This document shows positions 55,301 to 64,000 of a stretch of DNA of 64,000 nucleotides, one piece after another. The first letter of the stretch is position 1, and each line of letters starts with the position of its first letter. This DNA comes from Blastobasis lacticolella. Its lineage: Eukaryota > Arthropoda > Insecta > Lepidoptera > Blastobasidae. Below the pieces are notes generated by a model that saw nothing but the letters and a program-made list of their open reading frames with translations, ran no database searches and had not been told where the DNA came from. The stretch is taken from assembly GCA_905147135.1 (NCBI GenBank), contig LR990060.1:326001-390000 (forward strand), written 5' to 3'. Position numbers and translations under genes: made by a program.

Positions 55301-56903
55301 TTACGCTTCAAAATTAGCAATTACAATATGTAATATTAACAAAATAATAACTAATTATTACATTATTGTGGATAAGGATAAATTACACATTATCCGTAAG
55401 TTCTATATAACTATAAATGCACTTTGAGCTGAGTATATTCTAATAATTAAAACTAATAATACAAATAAATAATACAACTAAACGTAACTACATGAAGTTA
55501 AACTAAATAATAAAATGGTTAATACATGGGTAGATCAATAAATACCCATTTTTAGGACAGGTGGTCCTGCTGACAAAAGCGACACCATACTAAATTTACC
55601 ATACTAAGTTTTATTTGGCAACTATGTTTGGTGACTTCTATATATTTCATAAATAATATGTTGCAACGTTAATCGAAAAAAAAATTGTAATTTAGTATGT
55701 GTTCGTTTTAGAAAACAGGCACACAACGGAAATGTGCATTTCGTTAGCAAGACCATCTGTAGTTCACAGGTTCATATATAACCCACCCCAATTAAATTCA
55801 TTAATGATAAATCTGTGAGCAAATGGTAATAAATTAGCATAAAAGCAAAAATGTAAAAATATAAATGGATGCCTACTTAAATAGTAAATTTCTCTCTGTG
55901 CTAAAACCTAATAGTCTAAAAATATTTTGGTGTAGATTAACCTAAAAATAAACGTTATTTATTACCTTTAATTAATCTATAAATACAGTCTTAGAAGTCA
56001 CAACTCTACAAAACCTTAGCACCATTTTATCTAGACAAAATAAACTGGATATGTGTTTATTCTATTTAAGGTAAGTTTCTACTATTCTACGTTATTTTAT
56101 ATTAAGTAGATACCTAAGTAATGCTAGTCTTTAATACTTTAATCATTTAAATAAATAATTTATGGATAACAACGGATGGATAATTAAAAATGCTTACTCA
56201 AAAATACAAATTAATATAAGAGACGGGTATTGACTGCATAGTTTCGGTGTGCATCATGAAATATTATACTTACGGGACAGATCGACGTTTACTCTTCCAT
56301 GGATAAAAACTTATTTTATTAAGAGACTGGTCAACGTATACATGGACTTAACAGTGTTAAAGACGCTGTGGCAGGGCCGACCGTTGAAGCTAATCCTTAC
56401 GTACATTATTAATAGTGTCCGACCAAAGCTCTGACTTTGGATTTATCCAAAAAAAAATTATTTAATTAAACAGTCAATGAACGGTCAATACTAAATTTTT
56501 GAAATTATTTATAAAATGTATCTAATTTATTAATTGTAATTGTAAAAGTAGCGAATATTAAACCAAATTTGTTAGAAGTTTTAAATCGTCGGCGTCGGCT
56601 TCGGCTTCAGCCAGAAATTAACCTTCGGTCGGGCACAAATTATTACAGTAAGACTGCTGTAGGGACCTCCCTACTGCAGTCTTCTGTACCCAGGAAGGTG
56701 TCAATACCAAAATGTCGAGTCTAAAAATCACAAAAGTACGTCGCATGTGACTCCCGATCAAAGTAATAATATGAGTAAAGAACGAGACTTTGTGACCTTT
56801 CTCTTCCACTGCAAGTATCCAGCAACCAGTAGTCTCCCCCGTCTACTACGAACATCCAATAGTCACTTCTCATTCTACTACGAATAACCAGTAGTCATAC
56901 CGA

Positions 56904-57005
56904 TTACAGTTCCCCGGCGCGGCGACGCACGTACCTCGCGAAGTAGTCCGGTCGCCAGCACTTGCAAGAACCAGGGACTAGGAACCAGTCGTAGTATAGA
57001 CGGAC
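56904..57005 (-). CDS. Spaetzle-like terminal exon
   Basis: The acceptor is CCTCCTTAG. The exon encodes VRLYYDWFLVPGSCKCWRPD, then YFARYVRRRAGEL and TAA. An internal GTACGT at 56936-56931 looks like a donor, but reading through gives a natural ending. Confidence 0.92.
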   Translation of the reverse strand, partial: VRLYYDWFLVPGSCKCWRPDYFARYVRRRAGEL

Positions 57006-60000
57006 CTAAGGAGGAATTAATATGTATATTATTATCGGTACGCGTCCGTCATAGTAGCGTCGGTGGCCTAAAGGCTAGTGGGACCGACTCGTTAGCGAGA
57101 GGCACCGAGTTCCTCCCCAGGTGTATGGGGTTGGACCGCACTATAGATTGGTAAATGATATACTGTTATATTTAATATTAAGAACAAATAACTGATAATG
57201 AACTGATGTGAGTACGCATAGTGTACTTGTTTGCCAAATACGCATTGATCTGGTTCTGGACGTGCTAAACCACCGAAATCGGGATCAGCTCGGGAAATGT
57301 AGCGTATAAGAAAGCCCATAGTACGTGTTGATTCGTACACTAGAATTACCTTGTACCTTTTTCCTACAAAAGTTTGTACATTAGTTGAATACTAACCGAC
57401 GCACTTATGGTGAGGAAAAACATTGTGACGAAACCTGCACGTCACACAGTTCAGACTTCAGTCGCTCCTCTGTAATTACCTGATCTGCCCAATCCTGGAT
57501 CTTGGTTAATGTGCTTATTACTTTTGATTAAATTGGCTCATCTAAATTTAGAAGCAAAAGCATGAGAGTCAAAGTGGCTTGTATTGTTAAAAAAATAAGG
57601 TAAATTTTTGTAACGCTTACCAAAAATGGGCCTTATTCTACGATCAATAGATTCCACTTTGACCTGCTTTTTTCTTTTGTATTATGCGTGAGCACAAATG
57701 ACCAAGAGTGTGTGAACACAGGCTATCGATTATAATGTATGTATATCAAATTAAATCACAAGCTACTAATAACATTACTTTTTTAAATAGTATTGTGTTT
57801 CTACTGGCGAGTAAGGTTTCCAGTGCTCCATGGGGTGGGGATTTGGGGAACCGTGGATTTGGCAGTGGAGGGGCATTTTCCTTTTTGCTGCCAGAGCAAC
57901 GTGTAATAGAGGTGGGCAGCGCATTAGCGATACTCTTGGTTTTGCTAATGTCTATAGGCAGTGGTGACCACTTTCCATCAGGTGGCCCGCTTGCCTGTTT
58001 GCCTACCGTATGGCATAAAAAAAAATCAAATACATTTATTCAGTTTAGGTTTTTACAAACACTTATGAACGTCATACAATATACATGTAATAAGAATGAA
58101 TGCTAGGCACCACGGCCTCATTAAACGGACAAATGTTTTTGGCCAGTATGTATGTATAAAAAGAAAAAAAAAAGGCTTCGCGGCCAAGGATTTAGTTCTT
58201 TGTCCGCGACGGACGCAAGCGCCGCCCGCCGGCCACTTGTCACTTTGACATTGACAGACGTCAGACACGAAATGTCATTCGATATGTCACCTCGCCGCCG
58301 AGCTCATCGACGATGCCGCTCGCCTATGATTTGATTAACCAATACATTTTAAAGTAATAGCTTCTATAATGGGCACTTTTGACACTACTCGGGGAGGACT
58401 ATTCGAATAGTTTTCAACTGTATTTGACGGTGTCTTATCACAGCAGATTGTAATTGTAATTTTATTGCTGGTTCCTTTTTCCTCCATTTCTTTGACGTTC
58501 ATTTAAAATATAAACTGGTGTGTGTATATGTGTTATTACCTGATAGCACCCCATCTCGTCGTGTCCGTCGCAGTGCGGCTTGTCGCTGGGAGCTGTGGTG
58601 GCTCCTCCGGCGGTGGGGGCGGATGGCTGGTAGTCTTGCTGTGGGGTAGGGTTCATAATAAAAGCCTGGCATAAAATACATCAGCTTTAGAGTACCCAAA
58701 AATGTGGGCATTTTTACCGCGGATATGGTATACTGTACGCGCGAGTTCATGTCCATCGGGCACGACCGCTTATATATATATTTCGCTTATAAACTTTTCC
58801 CACGCACACTAAGGATGTGGAATGAAGTGCCTGGAGAGGTTTTTCCTGGAGTGGAGTGGAACAAAAGTCCAACATGGAGTTCTTCAAGAAAGGAGTGAAA
58901 AGGTTCTACGGGGTCGGCAACGCGTGGGTGATGCCCCTGGCATCTTGCCAACGTCCATTGGCTGTGGTGACTGCTTACCATCAGGCAGGCCGTAAGCTTG
59001 TTTGCCACCTTGGTGGTATAAAAAAAATCAACTAAAGAGTACCCAAAAATGCGGGAAAATGCCGTTTGATAGAACGCTTCTGAACATTTTTACTACTTCA
59101 GCCACGCTAGTGTGCGACCATTACTATAAGAAAATCTAGAATTGGATAGCAATCACAGAAACGCTAATTTACCTGCGATATATGTTGCTACACACCCACA
59201 AAACTTACAATACTCGGAAATGTAGGTTCATTCATTTTCAATAATTTTCATTCATTTATTTTATTAATGTTCACCGGTATTTCCGTTCGGAAATTTTGGC
59301 CAGACAACCATAAAGGATTCAACAATAGTTGAATCGGTAGTAATAATACCATCCGTTTGACTTAAACTCGATTAAATGACAGATGAGGGTAGATCGAAAT
59401 TTGAAAATCTCCATAGCTTGGTTGGACCAAGGCGAGAGTAAGCAACCCATATTTTTTTTATTTGATATTTGAGTCATATTCCGTTGTATAACACACAATT
59501 TTTCTGTATTACCGTTGAAGGTAGATATTACTATGTCCAGAGGGCCTATCGGCTATCTCAGTGGACAACTGAATTTGACATAAAAAATCTGACACTACTC
59601 TAATTTGGTACTAATTTGGTAGACGCTATTGCCAGTTTTCAACGTAGATGACGTGGTGTAGAATTATCTAGTGTCAAATACAGTTGTCAACTGAGTTAGC
59701 CAATAGCCCCGCAGATCTTATTAGGACTACAAACCCCCCGTACGGAACTGACCTGCGGGTAGTGCATTTCCGCGACGAGCAGCGACACCCAGCGCGGGGA
59801 ACTCAGGCAACCGCCGTCCAGGTAGTGGCAGCGGGACTGCATGCATCTGGGGGAAGGAGAGTTGATACACACCTTCTCAACGTATACGTACTAATGTCCG
59901 GTTATATTCAACTTTTGGCGACGCCTAATAGTGGAGTAGATACATTTATAATGGTGGAACTAATTGCAACAGAAGTTAATGATTATTGTGACAAATGATT

Positions 60001-61784
60001 AGTAAAACGCTTCTAATCAGCATACTAAAAATGTACACCTTTGCTGCTTTTGGTGTGAGGGGTCATAAAATGTCGAATTTATTGGTTTTTCGTAAAAATC
60101 TCGAAAACGGTGCGCCCTACGGGAATGAGGTTGAAAACTAAATTAAAGCCTATAAAATTCTCTACAAATTTTACTACATACACTTTTTTGAATTCCCAAC
60201 CGTTTACGAGCAGCACTCTTGGTTGTGGCGGTAGGCGAAATTTCCTTTTCTTAGGTAATTGTATAAAAAATATAGTTTCAAGAATCGTCCGAAAATGAGT
60301 ATTCCGTGTAGTTTAGTCTCAAAATGTCCCAGTTGCAAAATGTCTACTGGTAAAAAAATGTCCAAGTTGCAAAATGTCCAGGTTGCAAAATATCCAGGTT
60401 GCAAAATGTCCAGGTTGCAAAATGTCCAGGTCGCAAAATGTCCACATAGTATGTTCATTAGAAGCGTATTACTTATCATTTACCGTAAAAATCATTTCTG
60501 TTACAATTAGTACACTGTAGGATCACTTCTGTTGCAATCAGTTCCACCAACATTACAGTTACGAAATGACTTTTGTATACGATGTCGTCGTTGGCATCCG
60601 TCATCTACTTCATCGTGAGCTGTAGTGACCGAGTTGTTAGGGCATTCGCCTTGCAAGCAGGCGACCCGGGTTCGAATCCCGCCCGGGACCTTGTACCAAT
60701 GAGTTTTTTTCTTTTAATATCTTCGTACAGACCACTCGATTCGTGCCTCGGAGGGCATGTTAAGTCAGTCAGGTTGCTATTGATCGATAGCAGTCGTCAT
60801 AAGCCACGTCGGAGTCTTGTACGACCCGAAACGAAACTCTGACACTATAATATGTACTACGTACGAAGTACATATTACGTCGATGCTGACACCAGAGGCT
60901 GGAACCTCATAGGAACAAACGAATAAATCTCTTATCACCGCTATTATAGATTTACCCATAGCCTTACTTAAACATCAACAATACCAACCTCGTAACCTCG
61001 ACAGTCTGTGTGAAGTACCCTTCATAGGGTATTTGCACGACGTACCGCCACACGCCGTGGTAGTTCCGCGCGAACACCGGCGTCGCGTACTCCACGCGGG
61101 CCGGGCAGGGCGTCGGCGGGCCCTGGGACAATTTTTTTTGTTATACATTAGGCCAAAAAGCAAAAAAAATTTGCCAGTCTTACCCATGAAGGAAGCTAAC
61201 TTTCCAATATTTTTGCATAAGACAATCAGGCATTTCATCCTAGTCCTCACAGTGACAACGCACCTGTCGTTCTGCATTTTTGTTGCCTTCAACCTAAATG
61301 TATGAATTGTACATCTACAATTCATACATGGGCGACATTTACCATGGTGATGATCATGATGAAGAATCCTGAATTATGATTTAACCTGCAGAACAGACTT
61401 CATTAGCAAAGTAGTTCTAAAACCTTCCCTTTTATCAGTTTTTCGCTCGCGGGGAGTTTATTAGACGTTGGTAATAATGGGTAAGTTAGAGTTTAGTCAC
61501 ATTCACAATATATCAGTAATGGTCGCAGTGGTACTAGAACTGAGAAAACTTAAAAAGCCAATTTAAAAAAATATATATTATTTTTTAGCCACTTTTCAAA
61601 TAAATGAATAAAAATAGTTTAGTCCATGGACTCCATAAGAAGTTCAATATGACATTAAACATCCCATACCTCATATCTGGGCGTCTGATGCGGCTGCTGC
61701 GGCGGCGGCGCGCCGGGGTCCTCGCGCCGCTCCGGCCCGCTCGCCGCGCCCTCGCCGTTTATCGCGCGGTACAGCATGCAGAAC
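56904..61784 (-). CDS. Gene 4: Spaetzle-family cystine-knot ligand, C-terminal part (5 exons, 189 codons; 5' exons missing)
   Basis: The exons in coding order are 61784-61670, 61122-60989, 59846-59753, 58665-58540 and 57005-56904, with all phases compatible and stop TAA at 56906. Spaetzle proteins are secreted as pro-proteins and cleaved; the cystine-knot dimer activates Toll receptors. The sequence shows a pro-domain end, then CPARVEY, the strand NYHGVWRYVVQIPYEGYFTQ, VTRC, CHYLDGGCLSSPRW and LLVAEMHYP. A Pro/Thr/Ala-rich insert follows, then HCDGHDEMGCYQVRLYYDWF, GSCKCWRPDYF and a short basic tail. Eight cysteines fit the knot plus an intermolecular bond. The long insert between knot halves separates it from classical Spz; Spz3-like is my best guess. 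The 61784 exon starts mid-codon, so the signal peptide exon lies upstream and I could not find it. Confidence 0.9.
57055..57508 (+). mobile_element. Family-3 SINE, plus strand, interrupted
   Basis: The head GCGTCGGTGGCCTAAAGGCT lies at 57058-57110. The body (TAACCGACGCACTTATGGTG, TTACCTGATCTGCCCAATCC) lies at 57385-57506. About 270 bp of other sequence separates them. Spaetzle-like gene, last intron. Confidence 0.6.
57540..57685. mobile_element. Foldback MITE, decayed relative of 17971-18169
   Basis: CTAAATTTAGAAGCAAAAGC, TCAAAGTGG and GATTCCACTTTGACCTGCTT match the same family. Spaetzle-like gene, last intron. Confidence 0.65.
57795..58020 (+). mobile_element. LINE 3' tail, second Jockey/CR1-like family
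   Basis: Nearly the reverse complement of 19128-19335, ending in GTATGGCATAAAAAAAAATC. It lies in the Spaetzle-like gene's last intron. Confidence 0.65.
58540..58665 (-). CDS. Spaetzle-like exon, insert between knot halves
   Basis: A 126-bp exon in phase 0 on both sides, with acceptor TATGCCAG and donor CAG|GTAATA. It encodes a flexible Pro/Thr/Ala/Gly-rich insert (QQDYQPSAPTAGG), then HCDGHDEMGCYQ with two knot cysteines. Because it is phase 0-0, skipping it would keep the frame but remove two cysteines. Confidence 0.85.
58735..59030 (+). mobile_element. Jockey/CR1-like LINE 3' end, best-preserved tail in the window
   Basis: It encodes FMSIGHDRLY, then KLFPRTLRMWNEVPGEVFPG, and continues through the 3' UTR to CTTGTTTGCCACCTTGGTGG and an A-run. 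The shorter tails elsewhere are pieces of this. It lies in the Spaetzle-like gene's intron. Confidence 0.75.
59031..59750. other. Intron sequence of the Spaetzle-like gene
   Basis: AT-rich, no recognisable repeat. Confidence 0.5.
59753..59846 (-). CDS. Spaetzle-like exon, central cysteines
   Basis: A 94-bp exon, phase 2 to phase 0, from acceptor CCCCCAG to donor CAG|GTCAGT. It encodes CMQSRCHYLDGGCLSSPRW and VSLLVAEMHYPQ, with three cysteines. Confidence 0.92.
60318..60446. repeat. Minisatellite of 17-bp units
   Basis: About seven units of the type GTTGCAAAATGTCCAG, with substitutions. Both strands are open by chance. Spaetzle-like gene intron 2. Confidence 0.88.
60610..60695 (+). mobile_element. 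tRNA-like SINE head
   Basis: TAGTGACCGAGTTGTTAGGG and GCAGGCGACCCGGGTTCGAA with B box GGTTCGAATCC look like a tRNA. The acceptor ends do not pair and no anticodon stem fits a 7-base loop with T33, so it is not a working tRNA gene. The rest (to about 60840) has no family I recognise. Confidence 0.5.
60989..61122 (-). CDS. Spaetzle-like exon, first half of cystine knot
   Basis: A 134-bp exon, phase 0 to phase 2, from acceptor GTCCCAG to donor CGAG|GTTGGT. It encodes the first knot cysteine (TPCPARVEY) and the paired strands up to VEVTR. Confidence 0.9.
61670..61784 (-). CDS. Spaetzle-like exon, pro-domain end
   Basis: A 115-bp exon, phase 2 to phase 0, with acceptor CCTACAG and donor GAG|GTATGG. 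It encodes FCMLYRAINGEGAAS followed by a Pro/Gln-rich linker. It is the first exon in the window; the cleavage site before the knot may be the ERRED region. Confidence 0.78.
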
Positions 61785-61789
61785 CTGTA

Positions 61790-62299
61790 GGCAACGAAAG
61801 TGGGTCAGGGGATTCAGTCTTCGGCTTGTAGAACTGAACTCAAGAGTAGATGCTTGGTAGAAGCGCTGAGATGACATAGACATAGACAGTAATTTATTCG
61901 GATCCCCATCACATCCTTAACCAAAGGTGAGTACACTACATTATAATTATTGAAAAATACATAAGACCAGCCAGTAATGTAACGGAAAACGAAATGGACC
62001 AGTCTTAGCATAATGCTGTGAGAGCTAATGCCTGTCACAGTGCTGGTTTTCAGAAAAGCCCGTGCATCCCACGCGCGTCATCCCATCCCCCAGAGTGGGG
62101 TAACTTAAGTATAGAACGATAACTACTGCACGTCATAACAACAATTATTAGGACGGCTCCACTATTCAATATAAAAAAACACTTCAAACACGGTCTGCGA
62201 AAATAAAATGTTCCGCGTAGAAAATGTTCGTGAAACAAAACGCAAATGACAGATGTCACTTCGTTCACCGTTGACGTTGACAAGTCCATAGAGCTGTCA
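61790..62299. other. Spacer between the Spaetzle-like exon and gene 5
   Basis: No convincing exon on the minus strand, so the missing 5' exons of the Spaetzle-like gene are probably beyond gene 5, or too small to see. Confidence 0.4.
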
Positions 62300-62412
62300 C
62301 TTTGACATTTCCTCTTCGCTATTTCGTTTGAAGGTTACTTGTTTCCGTGCTTTTACAGTAAATTTAATCGATTTAATTGCGATAAACGCTGCCCAATGTG
62401 TGTGTCACTATA
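62300..62412 (+). promoter_or_regulatory. Likely promoter and 5' UTR of gene 5
   Basis: This 110-bp stretch between a repeat-free spacer and the first ATG has no TATA box. It holds pyrimidine-rich sequence and TTTCGTTTGAAGG. The placement is by position only. Confidence 0.3.
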
Positions 62413-62461
62413 ATGTCTTCGGCATTAGTACGGCAAGCGCTTGAATTCGTCGATCCAGAAG
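62413..62461 (+). CDS. Gene 5 exon 1
   Basis: The ATG is at 62413-62415 and the donor is GAAG|GTTTGC (phase 1). The upstream 110 bp is a plausible short 5' UTR. Confidence 0.8.
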
Positions 62462-63729
62462 GTTTGCCTTTCTCTTAACCCTTTATTTCCGTGTAAATTT
62501 TGAGGTTATAACCGTGTTGTTTTGTTATTGTTGTTACAGAGCAGGCGTCAAGCCGTGGTCGAAGGCGCAGCGCACTTAAACAGACTGGTCAAGGTTAGTT
62601 CATTACAACAATCCACTGCCTACACTAATATTAATGTTGAGCCGTAAGTTGCGTCACTCCTCGTAAGTGCCTGTTACAGAACTCGGGCAATAAATTCTCA
62701 TTGATAAGAGACTTCGTCGTCTGTATCGCGAGTTGTACAAGCAGTTAATAGTTGCTATTTGCCGAGATAAATTGTGTGTACTGATACTACTTTTATGGAG
62801 TTGTGGAAATTGTGTGGAATCTTGAGTTTCATTTACTTGTAAGTTTGAATACTTAATTGGTTCTGATCTGACTCTGATTCCAAAATGTTACATACATTTT
62901 GTAATTTGAGTTTTCTGACGTTTTTTGTTAAGGTTCTTTTTGTTGTCATTCATTGGTTTGAGTGTAGGAAAGGGAGCGCTGAGGAAAAAAGACAGAGGCA
63001 GAAACCTACAATTTTCTATTTTAGCCGAACACTTGCCTCATCTCTATTTATTGTGAATATTCACCTGCAGGGAATTTCTAGACTATCTCTTTGCCAACAG
63101 AATGATCTTTAAAGTTATTCTATATTGCCATAATATCCAGCCAGGTAGAGTAACTTGTAAAAGGCTGTAGGCAGTGGCTGAATGCCGTTGAGGACTCTGC
63201 CGCCCATTGGGCATTAAGATTAACCAAATGTTACAATGAATAAACCCCATTGGCCATTATAAATAAGATTTACCATGTGGTGCAATGAATATATAAGGAA
63301 GGCAAGTGACTGGCTGACTAGATTAGCCATTGGGTAAAACAAACCGTTGCTGGCTAGACAATGCCACAGTGCATACCATCCTTTTATTAAATTTAATGAC
63401 ATTCATAAGTGTTTTGTAGAGACCGAAACTGAATAAAGATTAATTGATTTGATTTGACTAAATGAGGAATATATCCAGCAGTGCACTAACATTCTATATT
63501 TACTGATATACCTAGACTGTTGATCAATTTGTTTCATTAATGTTTGTTGTTGGAATGGTCATTAAATATTTCTCATAATCAATTTACAGAACGCAACATT
63601 CCATATAAACGCAAACAGAAAAAAGCAACAACACCACAGCAGACTGACTCTGCCGACATTGAAAAGGACAATATCAGGAAACTGCTAGCACTTTCAAAGC
63701 CTATTGCTGAGCCTGCCATTGCTGAGAAG
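62413..63729 (+). CDS. Gene 5: probable AROS/RPS19BP1 homologue, first three exons (runs past the window)
   Basis: The exons are 62413-62461, 62540-62593 and 63590-63729, with phases 1, 1 and 0 and 81 codons so far. The protein starts MSSALVRQALEFVDPE, is followed by a short basic segment (SRGRRRSALKQTGQ) and a Lys-rich stretch (NIPYKRKQKK), and then an amphipathic helix ending KPIAEPAIAEK. The start resembles AROS (active regulator of SIRT1, also RPS19-binding protein 1), a small basic nucleolar protein involved in small-subunit ribosome assembly. The first intron is only 78 bp, as in many insect housekeeping genes. The match rests on the N-terminus and overall composition, so the name is tentative; the coding structure itself is solid. 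Confidence 0.6.
62540..62593 (+). CDS. Gene 5 exon 2
   Basis: A 54-bp exon, phase 1 on both sides, with acceptor TTGTTACAG and donor CAAG|GTTAGT. It encodes EQASSRGRRRSALKQTGQ. Confidence 0.8.
62594..63589 (+). other. Gene 5 intron 2
   Basis: A near 1-kb intron without recognisable repeats, in contrast with the rest of the window. Confidence 0.65.
63590..63729 (+). CDS. Gene 5 exon 3
   Basis: The acceptor is AATTTACAG and the donor GAG AAG|GTACAG (phase 0). The exon encodes a Lys/Arg-rich segment, then DIEKDNIRKLLALSKP. Confidence 0.82.
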
Positions 63730-64000
63730 GTACAGTCTTTCTTAAGATATATTTTATCTTTCTTTGTTTGTTTTATTCTTATTATTTATTATACACTAGC
63801 AGCTGTAAGTTGATCTCTGAAGCTCTGGTTCTCTGTAATTTTGATAACTTCAATGTATGGTCTCTGTGGTTTATGTTATTATATAAGTTGTTGATGGTTT
63901 CTCGTCCCTTCATAGCATAATGTCCATGTAGTATCTTGTACGTTTTCATCAGATCACTGTTCTATCTTCACGTTTCTATCAGTTACTTGTAATATCAGCT

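Noticed and set aside
56931..56936. GTACGT splice donor within the last Spaetzle-like exon
   Set aside because: Reading through gives a short basic C-terminus and a stop; no better acceptor and exon follow. A four-codon exon at about 56670 was considered and is weaker.
60204..60479. Frames of 83-91 codons on both strands with repeated motifs
   Set aside because: Produced by the 17-bp minisatellite; the repeated residues are a by-product.
1..64000. CRISPR array or bacterial operon
   Set aside because: Tandem repeats found are minisatellites without spacers; genes have spliceosomal introns.

Overview
The window is nuclear DNA from a moth or butterfly (Lepidoptera). It is AT-rich and crowded with short, 5'-truncated retroelements of kinds familiar from lepidopteran genomes: RTE-clade LINE tails ending in (ATG)n, Jockey/CR1-like LINE 3' ends, several tRNA-derived SINE families and many hairpin MITEs. 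The real genes are short GC-rich exons scattered through it, with GT/AG borders and reading phases that join cleanly. I see no prokaryotic, organellar or viral genes and no CRISPR array.

Five gene models can be read. (1) 6617-8792, plus strand, 3 exons, 143 aa: a small single-pass membrane protein ending in a PPPY motif. (2) 25695-15174, minus strand, 9 exons, 404 aa: an unrecognised protein with a hydrophobic N-terminus, a long polar region, a Gly/Ala-rich block and a C-terminal PPPPY motif. (3) 48784-54598, plus strand, 5 exons, at least 311 aa: a single-pass membrane protein with PPSY and PPPY motifs after the membrane segment. (4) 61784-56904, minus strand, last 5 exons (189 codons): the cystine-knot part of a Spaetzle-family ligand; its 5' exons were not found. 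(5) 62413-63729 and onward, plus strand, first 3 exons: probably the insect AROS/RPS19BP1 homologue, running off the right edge.

Layout: 1-6.4 kb is repeats. 6.4-8.8 kb is gene 1. 8.8-15.2 kb is a convergent intergenic stretch of MITEs and SINEs. 15.2-25.7 kb is gene 2, whose introns hold a 1.5-kb RTE LINE and an R1-like fragment. 25.7-48.8 kb is a gene-poor repeat region. It contains a complete non-autonomous LTR element (34718-40168) with two 910-bp LTRs that look identical and a CGTG target duplication, plus a promoter-like patch near 41.7 kb. 48.8-54.6 kb is gene 3, with two inverted copies of a 0.65-kb element in introns 2 and 4. 54.6-56.9 kb holds the tail-to-tail 3' ends of genes 3 and 4. 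56.9-61.8 kb is the Spaetzle-like gene and 62.4-64 kb the start of gene 5.

The best candidate for something undescribed is the run of three unrelated-looking proteins (genes 1-3), each a predicted membrane protein with PPxY motifs in the putative cytoplasmic tail. PPxY is the ligand of WW domains, as in Nedd4-family ubiquitin ligases, so these could be membrane adaptors for such ligases. That role is inference; the exon structures are read from the sequence.
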